From assembly GCF_013402915.1 (NCBI RefSeq), contig NC_050725.1, positions 620,001 through 684,000 on the forward strand: a DNA stretch of 64,000 nt. The letters run 5' to 3'. Position numbers and translations under genes: made by a program. Below the pieces are notes generated by a model. The model did not search any database and was not told the origin of the DNA. It saw only the letters and a program-made list of their open reading frames with translations. Every line of letters begins with the position of its first letter. Position 1 is the stretch's first letter. The stretch is from Zygotorulaspora mrakii (taxonomy: Eukaryota; Ascomycota; Saccharomycetes; Saccharomycetales; Saccharomycetaceae). Below are positions 38,298 to 48,223 of this stretch, one piece after another.

Positions 38298-39818
38298 ATG
38301 AATTTATGCTTCAGAAACTTCACACTTCTGCTGCATAGACGCAGCCAGTCAACAATAAGCACAAGACATCTTCCAACGATATATGCATTATCGACTCCCA
38401 CTGGACAGCGATCAGCGATTGCCGTGGTAAGGGTATCAGGTGGCCATGCTAAATATATTTACCGTGCTCTCACAAAAACTCTGCAAGATCCCAAACCTCG
38501 AACAGCTATTCTGAAAAAATTATACAACCCCAAAAGTCAAGTGTCAAGACCTAATCTACTGGACCATGCTTTGACATTATTCTTCCCAACGCCAAAAAGC
38601 TTTACAGGAGAGGACGTTTTGGAATTGCATATACACGGTGGTAAAGCTGTGACAAGAAGTGTCCTGAAGGCTATTGAGTCTTTGCACGATGAAACGAGCG
38701 AGAAGCACATAAGGTATGCCAATGCAGGGGAATTTTCATTAAGAGCCTTTCAAAATGGCAAGTTCGATCTTACAGAAATTGAGGGTATCAGAGAACTGAT
38801 AGATGCAGAGACAGAATCTCAACGACGGAGCGCATTATCAAGCCTCAATGGAGAGAATAGGAATAAATTTGATATGTGGAGATCTCAAATCATAGCGAAC
38901 ATCGCCCAGTTGACTGCGATAATAGACTTTGGAGAAGATACCGAGATGAATGATATAAATGACATATTTGATACGGTGGAGACTAATATGCTGCGACTCA
39001 AAAGGGAAATCAAAGACTTCATTATTAAAATCGAAAAATCAAGCATTCTACAAAGTGGAATAAAACTTGTGTTACTAGGGCAACCAAATGCTGGGAAATC
39101 ATCGTTGATAAACGCAATCAGCAACGAAGACATATCAATTGTGAGCCAAATACCCGGAACAACCAGAGATGCATTAGAAAATTTGATAGAGGTAAACGGC
39201 TTCAAAGTGAAGATCTGCGACACTGCGGGGATTAGGGATAATATTTCGGATCAAATTGAGCTTCTTGGAATTGAGAAAGCGATTAAAAAGAGTCACTACT
39301 GCGACATCTGTCTTATATTAATCGATCCGACCCAAAAGCCGCTTCTGAGTAATGAAATGAAGAAAATACTCAAATCCTCACAATTTGTTGGCAAGGAAAT
39401 TGTTATTGTAATAAATAAGAAAGATCTGATATCGGGATTGGGGGAAAAGAACTCCATCGAGTCAGAGCTACGGTCACAATTTGATAAAAAACATCCGATT
39501 ATCGCCATCTCATGTCTGAATTTTGATGGAATAACAAATCTGGTAAATAAATTAACTGAAATGTTTCAACATATGTCCGATAGTGGTGTCGAGTTCGACC
39601 CGATAGCGGTATCTCAAAGAGTTAGAGAAATTCTTAGGAATGATATTCTTTTTGGAATCGAGCAATTTCTCATTAACAAGCAGCTTGACAATGACGTTGT
39701 TATGGCCTCCGAAAGCCTATCTCATGTCGCAGACGGCATCGGAAAGATCACTGGAGAGACAGTTGGCATAGAGGAAATTTTGGGCGTAGTATTTAGTAGT
39801 TTTTGTGTCGGGAAATAG
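38298..39818 (+). CDS. MSS1: Mitochondrial tRNA modification GTPase (MnmE/TrmE family)
   Basis: Mss1 works with Mto1 to place the 5-carboxymethylaminomethyl group on wobble U34 of mitochondrial tRNAs. The protein has an N-terminal tetrahydrofolate-binding domain (I-Y-A-L-S-T-P, S-A-I-A-V-V-R-V-S-G). The helical segment is interrupted by a G domain with P-loop G-Q-P-N-A-G-K-S-S near residue 261, I-P-G-T-T-R-D, D-T-A-G-I and N-K-K-D. The C-terminus ends C-V-G-K, the conserved C-x-G-K whose cysteine is essential in the family. An ATG at 38229 would add 23 residues. I prefer 38298 because it gives M-N-x-x-F-x-x-F with a basic Ser/Arg-rich import signal and 506 residues, close to S. cerevisiae (about 526). 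Confidence 0.95.
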   Translation: MNLCFRNFTLLLHRRSQSTISTRHLPTIYALSTPTGQRSAIAVVRVSGGHAKYIYRALTKTLQDPKPRTAILKKLYNPKSQVSRPNLLDHALTLFFPTPKSFTGEDVLELHIHGGKAVTRSVLKAIESLHDETSEKHIRYANAGEFSLRAFQNGKFDLTEIEGIRELIDAETESQRRSALSSLNGENRNKFDMWRSQIIANIAQLTAIIDFGEDTEMNDINDIFDTVETNMLRLKREIKDFIIKIEKSSILQSGIKLVLLGQPNAGKSSLINAISNEDISIVSQIPGTTRDALENLIEVNGFKVKICDTAGIRDNISDQIELLGIEKAIKKSHYCDICLILIDPTQKPLLSNEMKKILKSSQFVGKEIVIVINKKDLISGLGEKNSIESELRSQFDKKHPIIAISCLNFDGITNLVNKLTEMFQHMSDSGVEFDPIAVSQRVREILRNDILFGIEQFLINKQLDNDVVMASESLSHVADGIGKITGETVGIEEILGVVFSSFCVGK

Positions 39819-39828
39819 ATATTGCGAA

Positions 39829-40176
39829 TCAACTGGGATTAGCCCTTGATCTTCTTTTTTTTTCAAGCTTTGCTTTAACTTCTAGCTCATTTTGAATTTC
39901 TTCTAACTCAGCAAATAACCTTTCATAATAGTCAATTTTTTGCTCGATGTCATTTAATTTCTTCGTTTGAGCGTTTTTCAATTCTTGGAACTTTTGCAAG
40001 TCCTGGTCATTTTTCAGTTGAAAACTTGGTTTCAACTGTTCTAGCCATCGTTCATTCTCATTTGTCTTTTTACTAAAAATGGATATGGATTTTGTTGATT
40101 CTGTATCAATGACATCTTGCAATATATCTACACAGTGCTCGATATCTTGGCGCAGCGATCGCTCAGGTTCTTTCAT
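39829..40176 (-). CDS. BLI1: BLOC-1 subunit Bli1-like protein
   Basis: This small coiled-coil protein resembles S. cerevisiae Bli1 (113 aa), a subunit of the BLOC-1-like complex on endosomes that tunes Rab5/Vps21 activity. Shared features are S-[IL]-F-x-x-K followed by N-E-x-W-L-E-x-L, K-L-x-x-[IL]-E-x-K-[IV]-x-Y-Y-E-R-L-[FY]-x-E-L-E-E-[IF]-Q-N-E, and a basic tail R-R-x-S-R. The in-frame ATG at 40245 would give 138 residues, but the one at 40176 gives 115, matches the family length and leaves 171 bases to the divergent ANR2. Its stop is 10 bases from the MSS1 stop. BLI1 is YKL061W in S. cerevisiae, some way from the other YKL genes here. Confidence 0.72.
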   Translation of the reverse strand: MKEPERSLRQDIEHCVDILQDVIDTESTKSISIFSKKTNENERWLEQLKPSFQLKNDQDLQKFQELKNAQTKKLNDIEQKIDYYERLFAELEEIQNELEVKAKLEKKRRSRANPS

Positions 40177-40347
40177 GCCGAAAGCTGCCTCCACCACTTT
40201 CCTAGTTACTTTTACACTTAGAATATCTATCTTGTGTGTTTTCATAATTCGAAATGTAGAAAATACCTTGCTCTTTTTGAAAAGTTCAGAAGTTCACAGT
40301 CAACGAACGATACACGGAAGAGTGTTTCAAAGAATAGTGTTACAAAT

Positions 40348-41961
40348 ATGATGAGAGCCCATCTCAATCAGGGTATCGTCAATGCCCGTCGTTCCAGTAT
40401 CGGGTCTCACCTTTGCAAGGCAAGTCAGAAAGTGCCGATAAGTTGTATGTTTCTCAGCCATTTTGAAATGAAAAGGGGTAATATTGTCGTGTGGTCCAAG
40501 AAATGGTCAGATACGAATTGCGATGTCAACCTTCAAGATATTGAGCTGAAGTCGCTACCATCCGGTATACATGAGGTTGCGGATGATGTTATCAATTTTG
40601 TTGTATCGAAGTATAAGGGCGGAGGGGAAGATTACTACTATGGGGTAGCCTATTTTCAGCAAAATGGCCATACAATGGCCGAAAATTCCAAGAATCTAGA
40701 TAGAAGTAAAGTAAAAATGTATTCACTCGGCGTGGTTGTTAATCCCAACTATAAAAGGAACGACACATCAAATAGTGGATTTTATGAGTGGAAACCTAAT
40801 CAATTCACAAGCGCTAATACTTATGTAAGTGATTTAGAAGATTTGCTGGCGCACTGGTTTACGAAAGGAGAATTTGAAAATTTTGAGGTGTTTGAGAAAT
40901 ATTTTGAGGCCAACAGCTTAACCAATAATATAACGGAATTGGCATCACCAGTTTTACAAAGATCTGGCAAAGTTGCCCGTGAGTTTATCACTCCAGGCAA
41001 ACTAACGCTTGATCCAGTTCTCGAGAATCCCGGCAGGCGCCAAATGCTAGAGTATTTGCCATACTGGATAAAAATTTTGGGACCTCTCGTCTTCACATTA
41101 TATAAATCGTGTTTGTTAGGTGAAAGAATTTTAATTATGAATCCTCCCGGTGGATCCTTTGAAAGTTGCAATGCATTGAATTATTGTTTATCGATTATAT
41201 CACTTATTCCTAAAGCAGTACGAGCGAGTAGACAGGATGATTATTATGTGCGACCATTATATACCATTGGAATTTCTGACATCGAGGGTATGATGTCTGA
41301 ATTCTCTGGGGACTTCGATGATCGAAAGAATAAACAAGGTTTTATCGCTTCTACAAGTGATGAAATATTAGCATATAGGACTGAATTATACGATAAAGTC
41401 CTCAGACTTCCATCAGAGTTTGCTGATCAATTCAATACACAATCTCCAACTATCACATCCAATGATGATAAGCCAATAAAAGCAACTCATTTGGAGTATG
41501 AGTTAATTGGGGATGTTTTCAAAAAGTATCTTCATGAAAGTATCTCTCTATGGGAGAATGTATACTCGAGCGAAATTGAGCCTATGTCGTGGACGCAATT
41601 TATACTGAATGGGGTTCATTGGTTATCGACTGCTAGTTCAGTTAAAGGATCATTCCACGAAGAAATCAATCAGTCAGAAGTCACAACAGGCGATATCGAT
41701 AATGAGCTCGAGACGATATTAAATGTAGTTGGTTATTTCCATGACAAAACAGCAAATATTTTCAATAAACTGAAAGCAATAGTAACTGTTGCTGAAGATG
41801 ACGAATGCGAAGAAGTAATATGCATTCCCTTTACGTCATTACTTGAAATGGATCTTGATTGCTTTAGTTTGCAAGATCATGATTTTGTTATAGCGCTTGC
41901 CCAAAAATGGTTTCAAAAGACTATCTGTATAAGTAATGATTATTTGAAAGCCTTCTGTTAA
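40348..41961 (+). CDS. ANR2: DENN/LCHN-like protein Anr2
   Basis: A 537-residue protein matching the S. cerevisiae YKL047W (Anr2) slot next to DCW1 and PRI2. Anr2 belongs to the AVL9/LCHN-like group of DENN-related proteins and is little studied; a role in membrane traffic is the family expectation. Early strands I-S-C-M-F-L-S-H-F and K-R-G-N-I-V-V-W-S start the longin-like module. L-E-Y-L-P-Y-W-I-K and G-P-L-V-F-T-L-Y-K-S-C-L-L-G-E-R-I-L mark the central DENN core. The frame is open back to a GTG at 40234 overlapping BLI1, but the first ATG is 40348 (with another at 40351). Confidence 0.82.
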   Translation: MMRAHLNQGIVNARRSSIGSHLCKASQKVPISCMFLSHFEMKRGNIVVWSKKWSDTNCDVNLQDIELKSLPSGIHEVADDVINFVVSKYKGGGEDYYYGVAYFQQNGHTMAENSKNLDRSKVKMYSLGVVVNPNYKRNDTSNSGFYEWKPNQFTSANTYVSDLEDLLAHWFTKGEFENFEVFEKYFEANSLTNNITELASPVLQRSGKVAREFITPGKLTLDPVLENPGRRQMLEYLPYWIKILGPLVFTLYKSCLLGERILIMNPPGGSFESCNALNYCLSIISLIPKAVRASRQDDYYVRPLYTIGISDIEGMMSEFSGDFDDRKNKQGFIASTSDEILAYRTELYDKVLRLPSEFADQFNTQSPTITSNDDKPIKATHLEYELIGDVFKKYLHESISLWENVYSSEIEPMSWTQFILNGVHWLSTASSVKGSFHEEINQSEVTTGDIDNELETILNVVGYFHDKTANIFNKLKAIVTVAEDDECEEVICIPFTSLLEMDLDCFSLQDHDFVIALAQKWFQKTICISNDYLKAFC

Positions 41962-42071
41962 TGAAGCTTTATAGGACGAGTAGTGTATAGATAGAAATTT
42001 AATCAATTTAGAATAATATAATTATATGTGTACCTATAACCAAATGTTTTATATATAGTTCTATAATTTCT

Positions 42072-43424
42072 TCATATTATTAACCAAACCCCAGCTGTGA
42101 TAATGGAGATACCTATCACGCATGTGATAATAGCAGCACCAGCTTTCGAACCTGCTGTAATATTTAGGGGAGATAAGTTTGTTGCTCCTTGTTCCGTACC
42201 AGCAGCACCACTACCGTTTGATGTACCACCATTGGTACTGTTATACGGAGGAGGCTTGTCAAGACATTTTGTGTTGACCATTGCTTCCAAAGCAGCCATT
42301 TGTTCACCTAGACCATAATAGCCATCCCATCCATCATGGGACCAATCCAAACCACATGTGTGTCCATCTAACCCTCCGTTACATGACTGTGCTGATGCCA
42401 ATGCCGAAGTATTGATCCAGTTCATGATTTTATCTCTCGTCTCAGGAATCAATTGTGCAGTAGCGCCCAAAAATCTTATGAAATATGCCTTAAAGGAACG
42501 TTGATCATTGTTACAAGTGCCATAATTTTGACATGTAGCTTCGTATAGGACACTGTTATTGAAAAAAACGTTGGATGAGTTTAAAAACTGCCAGGTTCTT
42601 GTCCCCCAAGTTTCGTCCTTTGTATAATTATACAGATAAGCGCACCCCGAAAGAAGCAGACCTTGATTATAGGTCCATTGATAGCTGACAGGTGTCCCCG
42701 AACAGTTATCTGTCACCATTACACCATCATAAACATATTTCGTTTCACCAGGGCTTATCAACTTGATTCCCAACATCCAATCATACACCCTCTCTGCCCA
42801 CTCAACATAAGTGTGGTTACCTGTGTAACGTGCCAATCTGGCAGCAAGATGGAACAAAGCTCCGTTGGAAACAGAGTTCTTATAGTCGTAACCCGAGTTC
42901 CAAACAAAAATCTGCCAACGAAGCCCACCGTTACATGTACCTGTATCCCAACGTAGTGCCATAGTATTAAAGGTAGCTTGTGCCAAATACAACCACTGGG
43001 GCTCGTCGGGAGGCGGATTTGTGAAGTTTCTTTCAGCTGCCGTGATTGCAGCGATCCCCCAAAAAGCTTGGTCATCATTTCCTTCTGTGGTGGACTGATT
43101 TAACGGCACGTAATCGTTTCTCTCACCCGACTGATACACTAATGCCTGCAATATAAGGTCGTTGTAGGTATCATTATTCAAGAAGTACCAGTAGTCCAAC
43201 ATGCACCCCCATGCACCACCGGCTTCCCACCAATAATACGGATTTGAAAACATACCAATCGTCTGACCATACTGAGTACCCGTGTAGTAGTCCATCAAAC
43301 CGACAGCGACAAGCGCACTGGCATTATTCAAAGATTGCGAGTCATTTAAATTCAAGTACACGGCCTGTACACTTGACAATATCCCCGTGCAGAGCAACGC
43401 CAAGCCCTTCTTATAACAAACCAT
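42072..43424 (-). CDS. DCW1: GPI-anchored GH76 mannosidase-like cell-wall protein (Dcw1/Dfg5 family)
   Basis: Dcw1 and Dfg5 are membrane-anchored GH76 proteins thought to attach GPI-glycoproteins to cell-wall glucan. The 450-residue product (S. cerevisiae Dcw1 about 449) has an N-terminal signal peptide (K-K-G-L-A-L-L-C-T-G-I-L-S-S-V-Q-A). The GH76 core contains Y-Y-T-G-T-Q-Y-G, W-E-A-G-G-A-W-G and N-D-D-Q-A-F-W-G-I, the latter with the paired aspartates of the active site. Many N-glycosylation sites follow, then a Ser/Gly/Asn-rich stretch and a hydrophobic C-terminus with the omega-site pattern of GPI anchors. The frame extends to a non-ATG codon at 43481; the ATG at 43424 precedes the signal peptide. 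Position corresponds to YKL046C. Confidence 0.92.
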   Translation of the reverse strand: MVCYKKGLALLCTGILSSVQAVYLNLNDSQSLNNASALVAVGLMDYYTGTQYGQTIGMFSNPYYWWEAGGAWGCMLDYWYFLNNDTYNDLILQALVYQSGERNDYVPLNQSTTEGNDDQAFWGIAAITAAERNFTNPPPDEPQWLYLAQATFNTMALRWDTGTCNGGLRWQIFVWNSGYDYKNSVSNGALFHLAARLARYTGNHTYVEWAERVYDWMLGIKLISPGETKYVYDGVMVTDNCSGTPVSYQWTYNQGLLLSGCAYLYNYTKDETWGTRTWQFLNSSNVFFNNSVLYEATCQNYGTCNNDQRSFKAYFIRFLGATAQLIPETRDKIMNWINTSALASAQSCNGGLDGHTCGLDWSHDGWDGYYGLGEQMAALEAMVNTKCLDKPPPYNSTNGGTSNGSGAAGTEQGATNLSPLNITAGSKAGAAIITCVIGISIITAGVWLII

Positions 43425-43662
43425 TCTCCCTGACTCCTGATACTTCCAAAAAGACCACCAGATCCACGAGAACAGAATCACTTGTTATCGGTAGTTCTTG
43501 AAGTCAGCATCCTTCTAGTTATTTTCAAAAGCATTTCCAAATATATTCCATTTCGTTACGTCCAGGACTTGGCTCCCACAGCGCGCGGAATAAGTCTAGG
43601 CTCAGGCACCAAGACGCCCGGTACAGCTATTTAAAAGATATCTATATGTTAAAGGGGGTACA

Positions 43663-44160
43663 TCAGAATCCCAACGACCTCAAGATCGACGTCTTGACTT
43701 GTCTTTCAAACTCCGGCCGATTGTCCCTCCATAGAATGCAAGCGTCCACATTAGCACCGCTCTCAATGTTGGGCTCGCTCAACATACTCATGACGCTCAG
43801 CAAAATCTTCTCCACACTCTGCACCGGCGACCATCTCTCTTCCGCCAGTTCGTACATGTTGGGATCATCACCAGGCGAGTGCAGAATCGAAATGCAGACT
43901 TCACCGTTGTTGTAAATGTTGGGATGCAGGATGCTGGGCGTGAACGTCAACTTGGGTGGCGACAAAGGGTAGTCCTTGGGGAACTCTAATTTGGCATTGA
44001 ACACTCCTCCCTCATACGGAGTGTCAGGAGGTCCTTGGATCAAACAATCCCACACGAACAGGTCATTTTCGTTCTTTGGTGCCGCCACTATTCCTGGCGG
44101 CGAGTCCTTGTTAAGCTGTTGTAGCTCCTTCAACAACCGTTTCTGCGCGGTCTTCGTCAT
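43663..44160 (-). CDS. UBC7: Ubiquitin-conjugating enzyme E2 Ubc7
   Basis: Ubc7 is the ER-surface E2 that works with Cue1 and the ligases Hrd1 and Doa10 in ER-associated degradation. The 165-residue product is the same length as S. cerevisiae Ubc7. It has the H-P-N-I-Y motif, the catalytic cysteine at residue 89 in N-G-E-V-C-I-S, and the acidic loop after it (H-S-P-G-D-D-P) typical of the Ubc7/G2 class. The conserved [14 protein letters not shown] follows. The coding sequence is noticeably GC-richer than most neighbours. It is divergent from MAC1. Position corresponds to YMR022W. Confidence 0.97.
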   Translation of the reverse strand: MTKTAQKRLLKELQQLNKDSPPGIVAAPKNENDLFVWDCLIQGPPDTPYEGGVFNAKLEFPKDYPLSPPKLTFTPSILHPNIYNNGEVCISILHSPGDDPNMYELAEERWSPVQSVEKILLSVMSMLSEPNIESGANVDACILWRDNRPEFERQVKTSILRSLGF

Positions 44161-44638
44161 AACTCAGGTAAAAAACTGTTTGCTCTGATGCAAGCCTCCC
44201 GAAGTACACAGGTCCCGTTGATTGGTCTGTGCTCTTACTTCCTTCTTTTCGTTTCCTTTTGACGTCTCGGTATCGACAGATGATCTCCTGTTGGCTAAGA
44301 CAAGAAAGCCGCTTGTAGCAGAAGAAAGATCACAAATGCGTTTCAGTGACGCAATATGAGCTTTTTTGACCTACCGATACAAACAAGGCCCCTTCAGCTA
44401 CTAGGAATGACGATACGAACTGCTGAACAAGTAGTTAGTCTGATGTTAGGGGGTATAGATGATAAACGGCGGTACCTCACGTGACAAATAGTTACCCGCA
44501 CTGTTAATTTCTGATACCTGCAGTATTGATGATGAGAACAAGATATGACAACAAGAGGTAAGTGCTAGATCTGGCAGCGGAGTGGATCTGAGACCATCCA
44601 GGCTGTGTGCATTAGTGGTGCTCGGGGGCTACGTGGTA
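44161..44638. promoter_or_regulatory. UBC7/MAC1 divergent promoter with TCACGTGA
   Basis: 478 bases between the two ATG codons. A CACGTG palindrome with Cbf1-like flanks (TCACGTGA) lies at 44477-44484, about 155 bases before MAC1. No other element was assigned with confidence. Confidence 0.45.
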
Positions 44639-45979
44639 ATGATAATATACGACGGGGAGAAGTATGCGTGTGTTTCCTGCATACGCGGGCATCGCTCTTC
44701 GACTTGCCGACATACAAATCGAATGTTAGTCAAGGTGCGTAACAGAGGTCGTCACGGGTCATTAGACATCAGGAAAGTGATCATAGTGGACGCAGATTCC
44801 CAGGTGCAATCGGAGGAGAAGTCTCCTTCGTGCGACAACTGTATAGATAGTGGCGCGACTGGCGATGGTAAGGAATGTGAAAAGATGAATAAACAACCAA
44901 TACTGTTTCTGAAAACGGTGCGAACGCAGAATGCCGTTTTATCTGAAGGCAAGCTGAAAATCATTGTCGAGGACAATGGCGACAGCTGTTGCGGCAACGG
45001 CAATGGGCTGAAGGACGTGAGGCCGGGCTTCAAATATGTGACAGAGAAGGAGTTTCTGCGACAGCATTGCATCGATTTAGCGAATTCGGAAGTTGGTGAT
45101 TCCTGCGGATGCAAGTCAAAAGGACTGCCGTTGTCCGTCATGAATCAGCAGACTTCAACGCCAGACCCAGCGATGAAACTGGAATATGACGAGCTAGCAA
45201 TACCGAAACTGGGCTCCAGCGAACTGTCGGCGTCCATTTCTGAGTCGAAACTAGGGAACGATTTCCGAGTAAGTTCAGATCATAACCAGACGCCGATTAG
45301 TGAGCAGAGCGTTATTTGTAATACCAGTAACAACATAGGGGTGGACGCCGAAGCATCTGCAAATTTGTTGGCTAACGGGATAGTCAGAAATGACAACGAC
45401 AATTACCATATTGATAACGCTTCGATACACGCCATTTTGAATCAAAAACCAATGGTAGAATTGTTGACACATAAAGGGCTATATTTGAGTACACAATGCT
45501 CTTGCGCGGATGACAGTTGTTTATGTGCCAATTGTTTGCTTCATAGAAATGAACAAGAATTAAGCTCGTATATACAGCAAAGTGGGGTGCCTCTGACAAA
45601 CTTAGGTGAGGCTCAGTTAGCAAATTCTGTTAAAGAACCCGAATGTGCAGAGAACTGCAGATGTTCGGATATCGAGTGCGCATGTCATGACTGTCTGGAT
45701 CATCCGACGGATATTTTATCATTCAACAGACTTTTATTTAACGGAATCTTAAATGTTCCATTGAAGAGAAAAACTGTAATAAACTATAAAGGGCGATTGA
45801 TCCCGTCTCATTATTGGTGGGATTTTTTGAAGTTTCAGGTTCCTTTGATGACAGCCAGCCAGTTGGACACACTGGATATGATTGCTTGGTTTGATAGCAT
45901 TATTTCCACATACCCCTTGCAACTGATGGATGCGAATGCTTTTAACGTTCATGCAGACACATCTATATTTGGATTATAG
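44639..45979 (+). CDS. MAC1: Copper-sensing transcription factor Mac1
   Basis: Mac1 activates high-affinity copper uptake genes when copper is scarce. The protein begins M-I-I-Y-D-G-E-K-Y-A-C-x-x-C-I-R-G-H-R-S-S-T-C-R-H, the copper-fist DNA-binding domain (1-40), followed by K-V-R-N-R-G-R. Two copper-responsive cysteine clusters near the C-terminus have the same spacing, C-x-C-x4-C-x-C-x2-C-x2-H: C-S-C-A-D-D-S-C-L-C-A-N-C and C-R-C-S-D-I-E-C-A-C-H-D-C. The product is 446 residues (S. cerevisiae 417), with the extra length in the acidic middle. The frame is open back to a GTG at 44582, but copper-fist proteins start at this methionine. Position corresponds to YMR021C. Confidence 0.95.
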   Translation: MIIYDGEKYACVSCIRGHRSSTCRHTNRMLVKVRNRGRHGSLDIRKVIIVDADSQVQSEEKSPSCDNCIDSGATGDGKECEKMNKQPILFLKTVRTQNAVLSEGKLKIIVEDNGDSCCGNGNGLKDVRPGFKYVTEKEFLRQHCIDLANSEVGDSCGCKSKGLPLSVMNQQTSTPDPAMKLEYDELAIPKLGSSELSASISESKLGNDFRVSSDHNQTPISEQSVICNTSNNIGVDAEASANLLANGIVRNDNDNYHIDNASIHAILNQKPMVELLTHKGLYLSTQCSCADDSCLCANCLLHRNEQELSSYIQQSGVPLTNLGEAQLANSVKEPECAENCRCSDIECACHDCLDHPTDILSFNRLLFNGILNVPLKRKTVINYKGRLIPSHYWWDFLKFQVPLMTASQLDTLDMIAWFDSIISTYPLQLMDANAFNVHADTSIFGL

Positions 45980-46090
45980 GAGAGATGGAGTGAGGCAGAT
46001 GGAGCGTTTGCCACTTTTGAGTGGCTTATATGATGTAAATACATTATAGGGAAATGTGTATAGAGAGATACATAAAAACAACAAAACTTT

Positions 46091-47596
46091 TTAAGGATTA
46101 GTATTTTCAAGCACGTAATTTGCTTCACGAATTCCTGCCTCATATGCCCCATACGCGCAACCTGCACCATCCATGATTGTATGTTCACCGGCGAATCTGA
46201 TTCGAGAATCTTGTCCAGCTGTCAGAGCTGTGACCATATCCAAAGGTTCATCTCCCGGATGGCATGCAGAGTAAGCGCCCAATGAAAACGGATCATTACT
46301 CCAGTTAGTTACAATGATATTTTTCAATACTGGATTCGTAGAATCAACTCTATCACTATGCATCTCATTGACGACTTGTCCAGCTCCTAAAACATCCATG
46401 AGTCTATCAAGAACTGGGTTGAAAAACTTGAAAATACGATTCTTATCACCTTTTAGTGATTCGACAAACTGTGTTAAGGGTTCTTGCATTAACATAACAA
46501 AACTTGGCACACCTGTTGACTTTGCAAGATTAACGAAAAGTAAGGGGAAATTCCATACTGAATCTGGACTTACTGATCTTTGTGCAAAAGAAGAACCTAC
46601 CAACTGTTGCCAGTTAGCAGCATTCCGCACTTGAGAAACAATCTCATCTTTAGCATGTGCCAAAGTGACAATTTTTGTACTTTTGGTAGACCAAAGACAT
46701 TTCTCAAATTCGAAAACCACTTTCCCCAAAGATCCATAGCTGATTGTGTTAAAAGCAGTTTTGATTCTTGAATTCAATGGAGGGTCAAATTCAATTTTTC
46801 CTTCAACATCCACGTCATTGTCCAAAGATAACTTTAAGATGCTTTGAGGAACGGTCACTATAACGTAATCAGCTTTGTATTGTCCCCCGCCTTTGGTGGA
46901 GACTACAACTGAGTTTCCTTCGCGCCTGATAGCTTTCACTTCAGTATCGAGCTTGATCCAATCCTGAGGGAACGAACGGCCGATTCGCTCCACTATTTTG
47001 TCGTAATGCAATACCAAAGCATTTCGACCTTGATGACCAAAAAATGAATCCTTTGCACTAATTTTGTCCCAGCTTATGCCATGCCAAAGTTCCAAATACC
47101 TTGAAACTTCTGGTAAATACTTTATCTGATCATCTGTTAAGAACTCACGCTTCTCAAAAAGATATTTCAAAATGATGTCACGAAATGAACAATCAGGAGT
47201 ACCTAATTTTTGTCTATATTCAAAATCGACAAATGTCGCCAGTTCATTATCCAAAATTTCCAAGTACAAGTCTTCATTATAGTCAATCCGGCCCCTGAAG
47301 TCGTCAATTAATATTGGATAATCGTCGTCAAACACAAATCGCTTTTGCCCACTGGTCTTTGCCAACTCAGCTTCCTCCAAAAACAGTTTATTGACTATCG
47401 TATCATGGTGCCAGCTAGCTCCCATATCATACTTGCGACCTTTATACCCCGAAACTGTATTAAGCCTACCACCAATCCTATTTCTGGCCTCTAACAGAAC
47501 ACACTCTTTTACGCCGCCTCCATAAAGCTGTGCTGCTGCCTTCAGTCCTGATATACCAGCACCAATTATTACAACGCTTTTTTCCTGCACTCCCAT
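46091..47596 (-). CDS. FMS1: Polyamine oxidase Fms1
   Basis: Fms1 is an FAD-dependent oxidase that converts spermine to spermidine and 3-aminopropanal, feeding pantothenate and hypusine synthesis. The 501-residue product (508 in S. cerevisiae) begins with the FAD-binding dinucleotide motif V-V-I-I-G-A-G-I-S-G-L-K-A-A. Further FAD contacts are L-L-E-A-R-N-R-I-G-G-R and G-A-S-W-H-H. The C-terminal flavin motif R-I-R-F-A-G-E-H-T-I-M-D-G-A-G-C-A-Y-G-A-Y-E-A-G is complete. It converges on MAC1 with 111 bases between the stops. Position corresponds to YMR020W. Confidence 0.96.
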   Translation of the reverse strand: MGVQEKSVVIIGAGISGLKAAAQLYGGGVKECVLLEARNRIGGRLNTVSGYKGRKYDMGASWHHDTIVNKLFLEEAELAKTSGQKRFVFDDDYPILIDDFRGRIDYNEDLYLEILDNELATFVDFEYRQKLGTPDCSFRDIILKYLFEKREFLTDDQIKYLPEVSRYLELWHGISWDKISAKDSFFGHQGRNALVLHYDKIVERIGRSFPQDWIKLDTEVKAIRREGNSVVVSTKGGGQYKADYVIVTVPQSILKLSLDNDVDVEGKIEFDPPLNSRIKTAFNTISYGSLGKVVFEFEKCLWSTKSTKIVTLAHAKDEIVSQVRNAANWQQLVGSSFAQRSVSPDSVWNFPLLFVNLAKSTGVPSFVMLMQEPLTQFVESLKGDKNRIFKFFNPVLDRLMDVLGAGQVVNEMHSDRVDSTNPVLKNIIVTNWSNDPFSLGAYSACHPGDEPLDMVTALTAGQDSRIRFAGEHTIMDGAGCAYGAYEAGIREANYVLENTNP

Positions 47597-47717
47597 ACTC
47601 TACAAGATTCGATCAAGCGTGCCTTAAGGGTCTCCCTCAGATATTTTTTCTTTGTTCATGTGTGTGTTGAAGATCTTGAAATGTTGGACTTTCAAGCCTC
47701 TAGATCAACAAAACTAT

Positions 47718-47723
47718 CACGTG
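47718..47723. promoter_or_regulatory. CACGTG E-box in the FMS1/PRI2 divergent interval
   Basis: CACGTGG on the plus strand in the context ATCACGTGGC, about 120 bases upstream of the FMS1 ATG. It could be bound by Cbf1 or Pho4; FMS1 links to the SAM/polyamine/methionine-salvage economy, which would favour Cbf1. Motif match only. Confidence 0.4.
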
Positions 47724-48083
47724 GCAATATTGCTGAAACATTATAAAAGATAAGCATCGTGAGTATCGACAAACTTGGTGGAGCTCTCCAATATTCATGG
47801 AACCTCTGTAGCAACATAGTGTTTCCTCTATAGTGACATAGTCTTACCTTTATGCACTCATCTTTTTGTTTTCGCATTTTTGAGAGAACTGTGGAACACC
47901 ATTATTTGGTGAGTCATTTTGTCATATAACGCTTCTTTTAAGTGCCAGATAAAGTATCAACTCAAGTAGTCCTTGTACGATTCGGAAACGATAAAGATTC
48001 ATTGTGCTTACCTTTTTTCTTTTATTGTCTCTTGTTTGTATTTTTATTTAATCCAGCTACTGAAAGGTGAAAAGAAGACCTGA

Positions 48084-48089
48084 CGCGTC
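48084..48089. promoter_or_regulatory. MCB box (ACGCGT) upstream of PRI2
   Basis: ACGCGT in the palindromic context GACGCGTC, about 140 bases before the PRI2 ATG. This is the MBF (Mbp1-Swi6) binding site that drives G1/S transcription of DNA-replication genes in S. cerevisiae, including primase genes. Confidence 0.65.
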
Positions 48090-48223
48090 AATAAAGAAAA
48101 AGACGCCAAAACTTTTCAATTCGGCGTAAGCACGAGAAGGATAGTTTAAGACTCAGATAATACAGAAAGAGTCATACCAGAACAATTACAATCATTGGGA
48201 ATAAGGTCACAGAGTAGTACACA

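Noticed and set aside
37155..38300. Ty or LTR insertion near the tRNA gene
   Set aside because: No TGTTG...CAACA-type ends, primer-binding site or reverse-transcriptase-like frame was seen.
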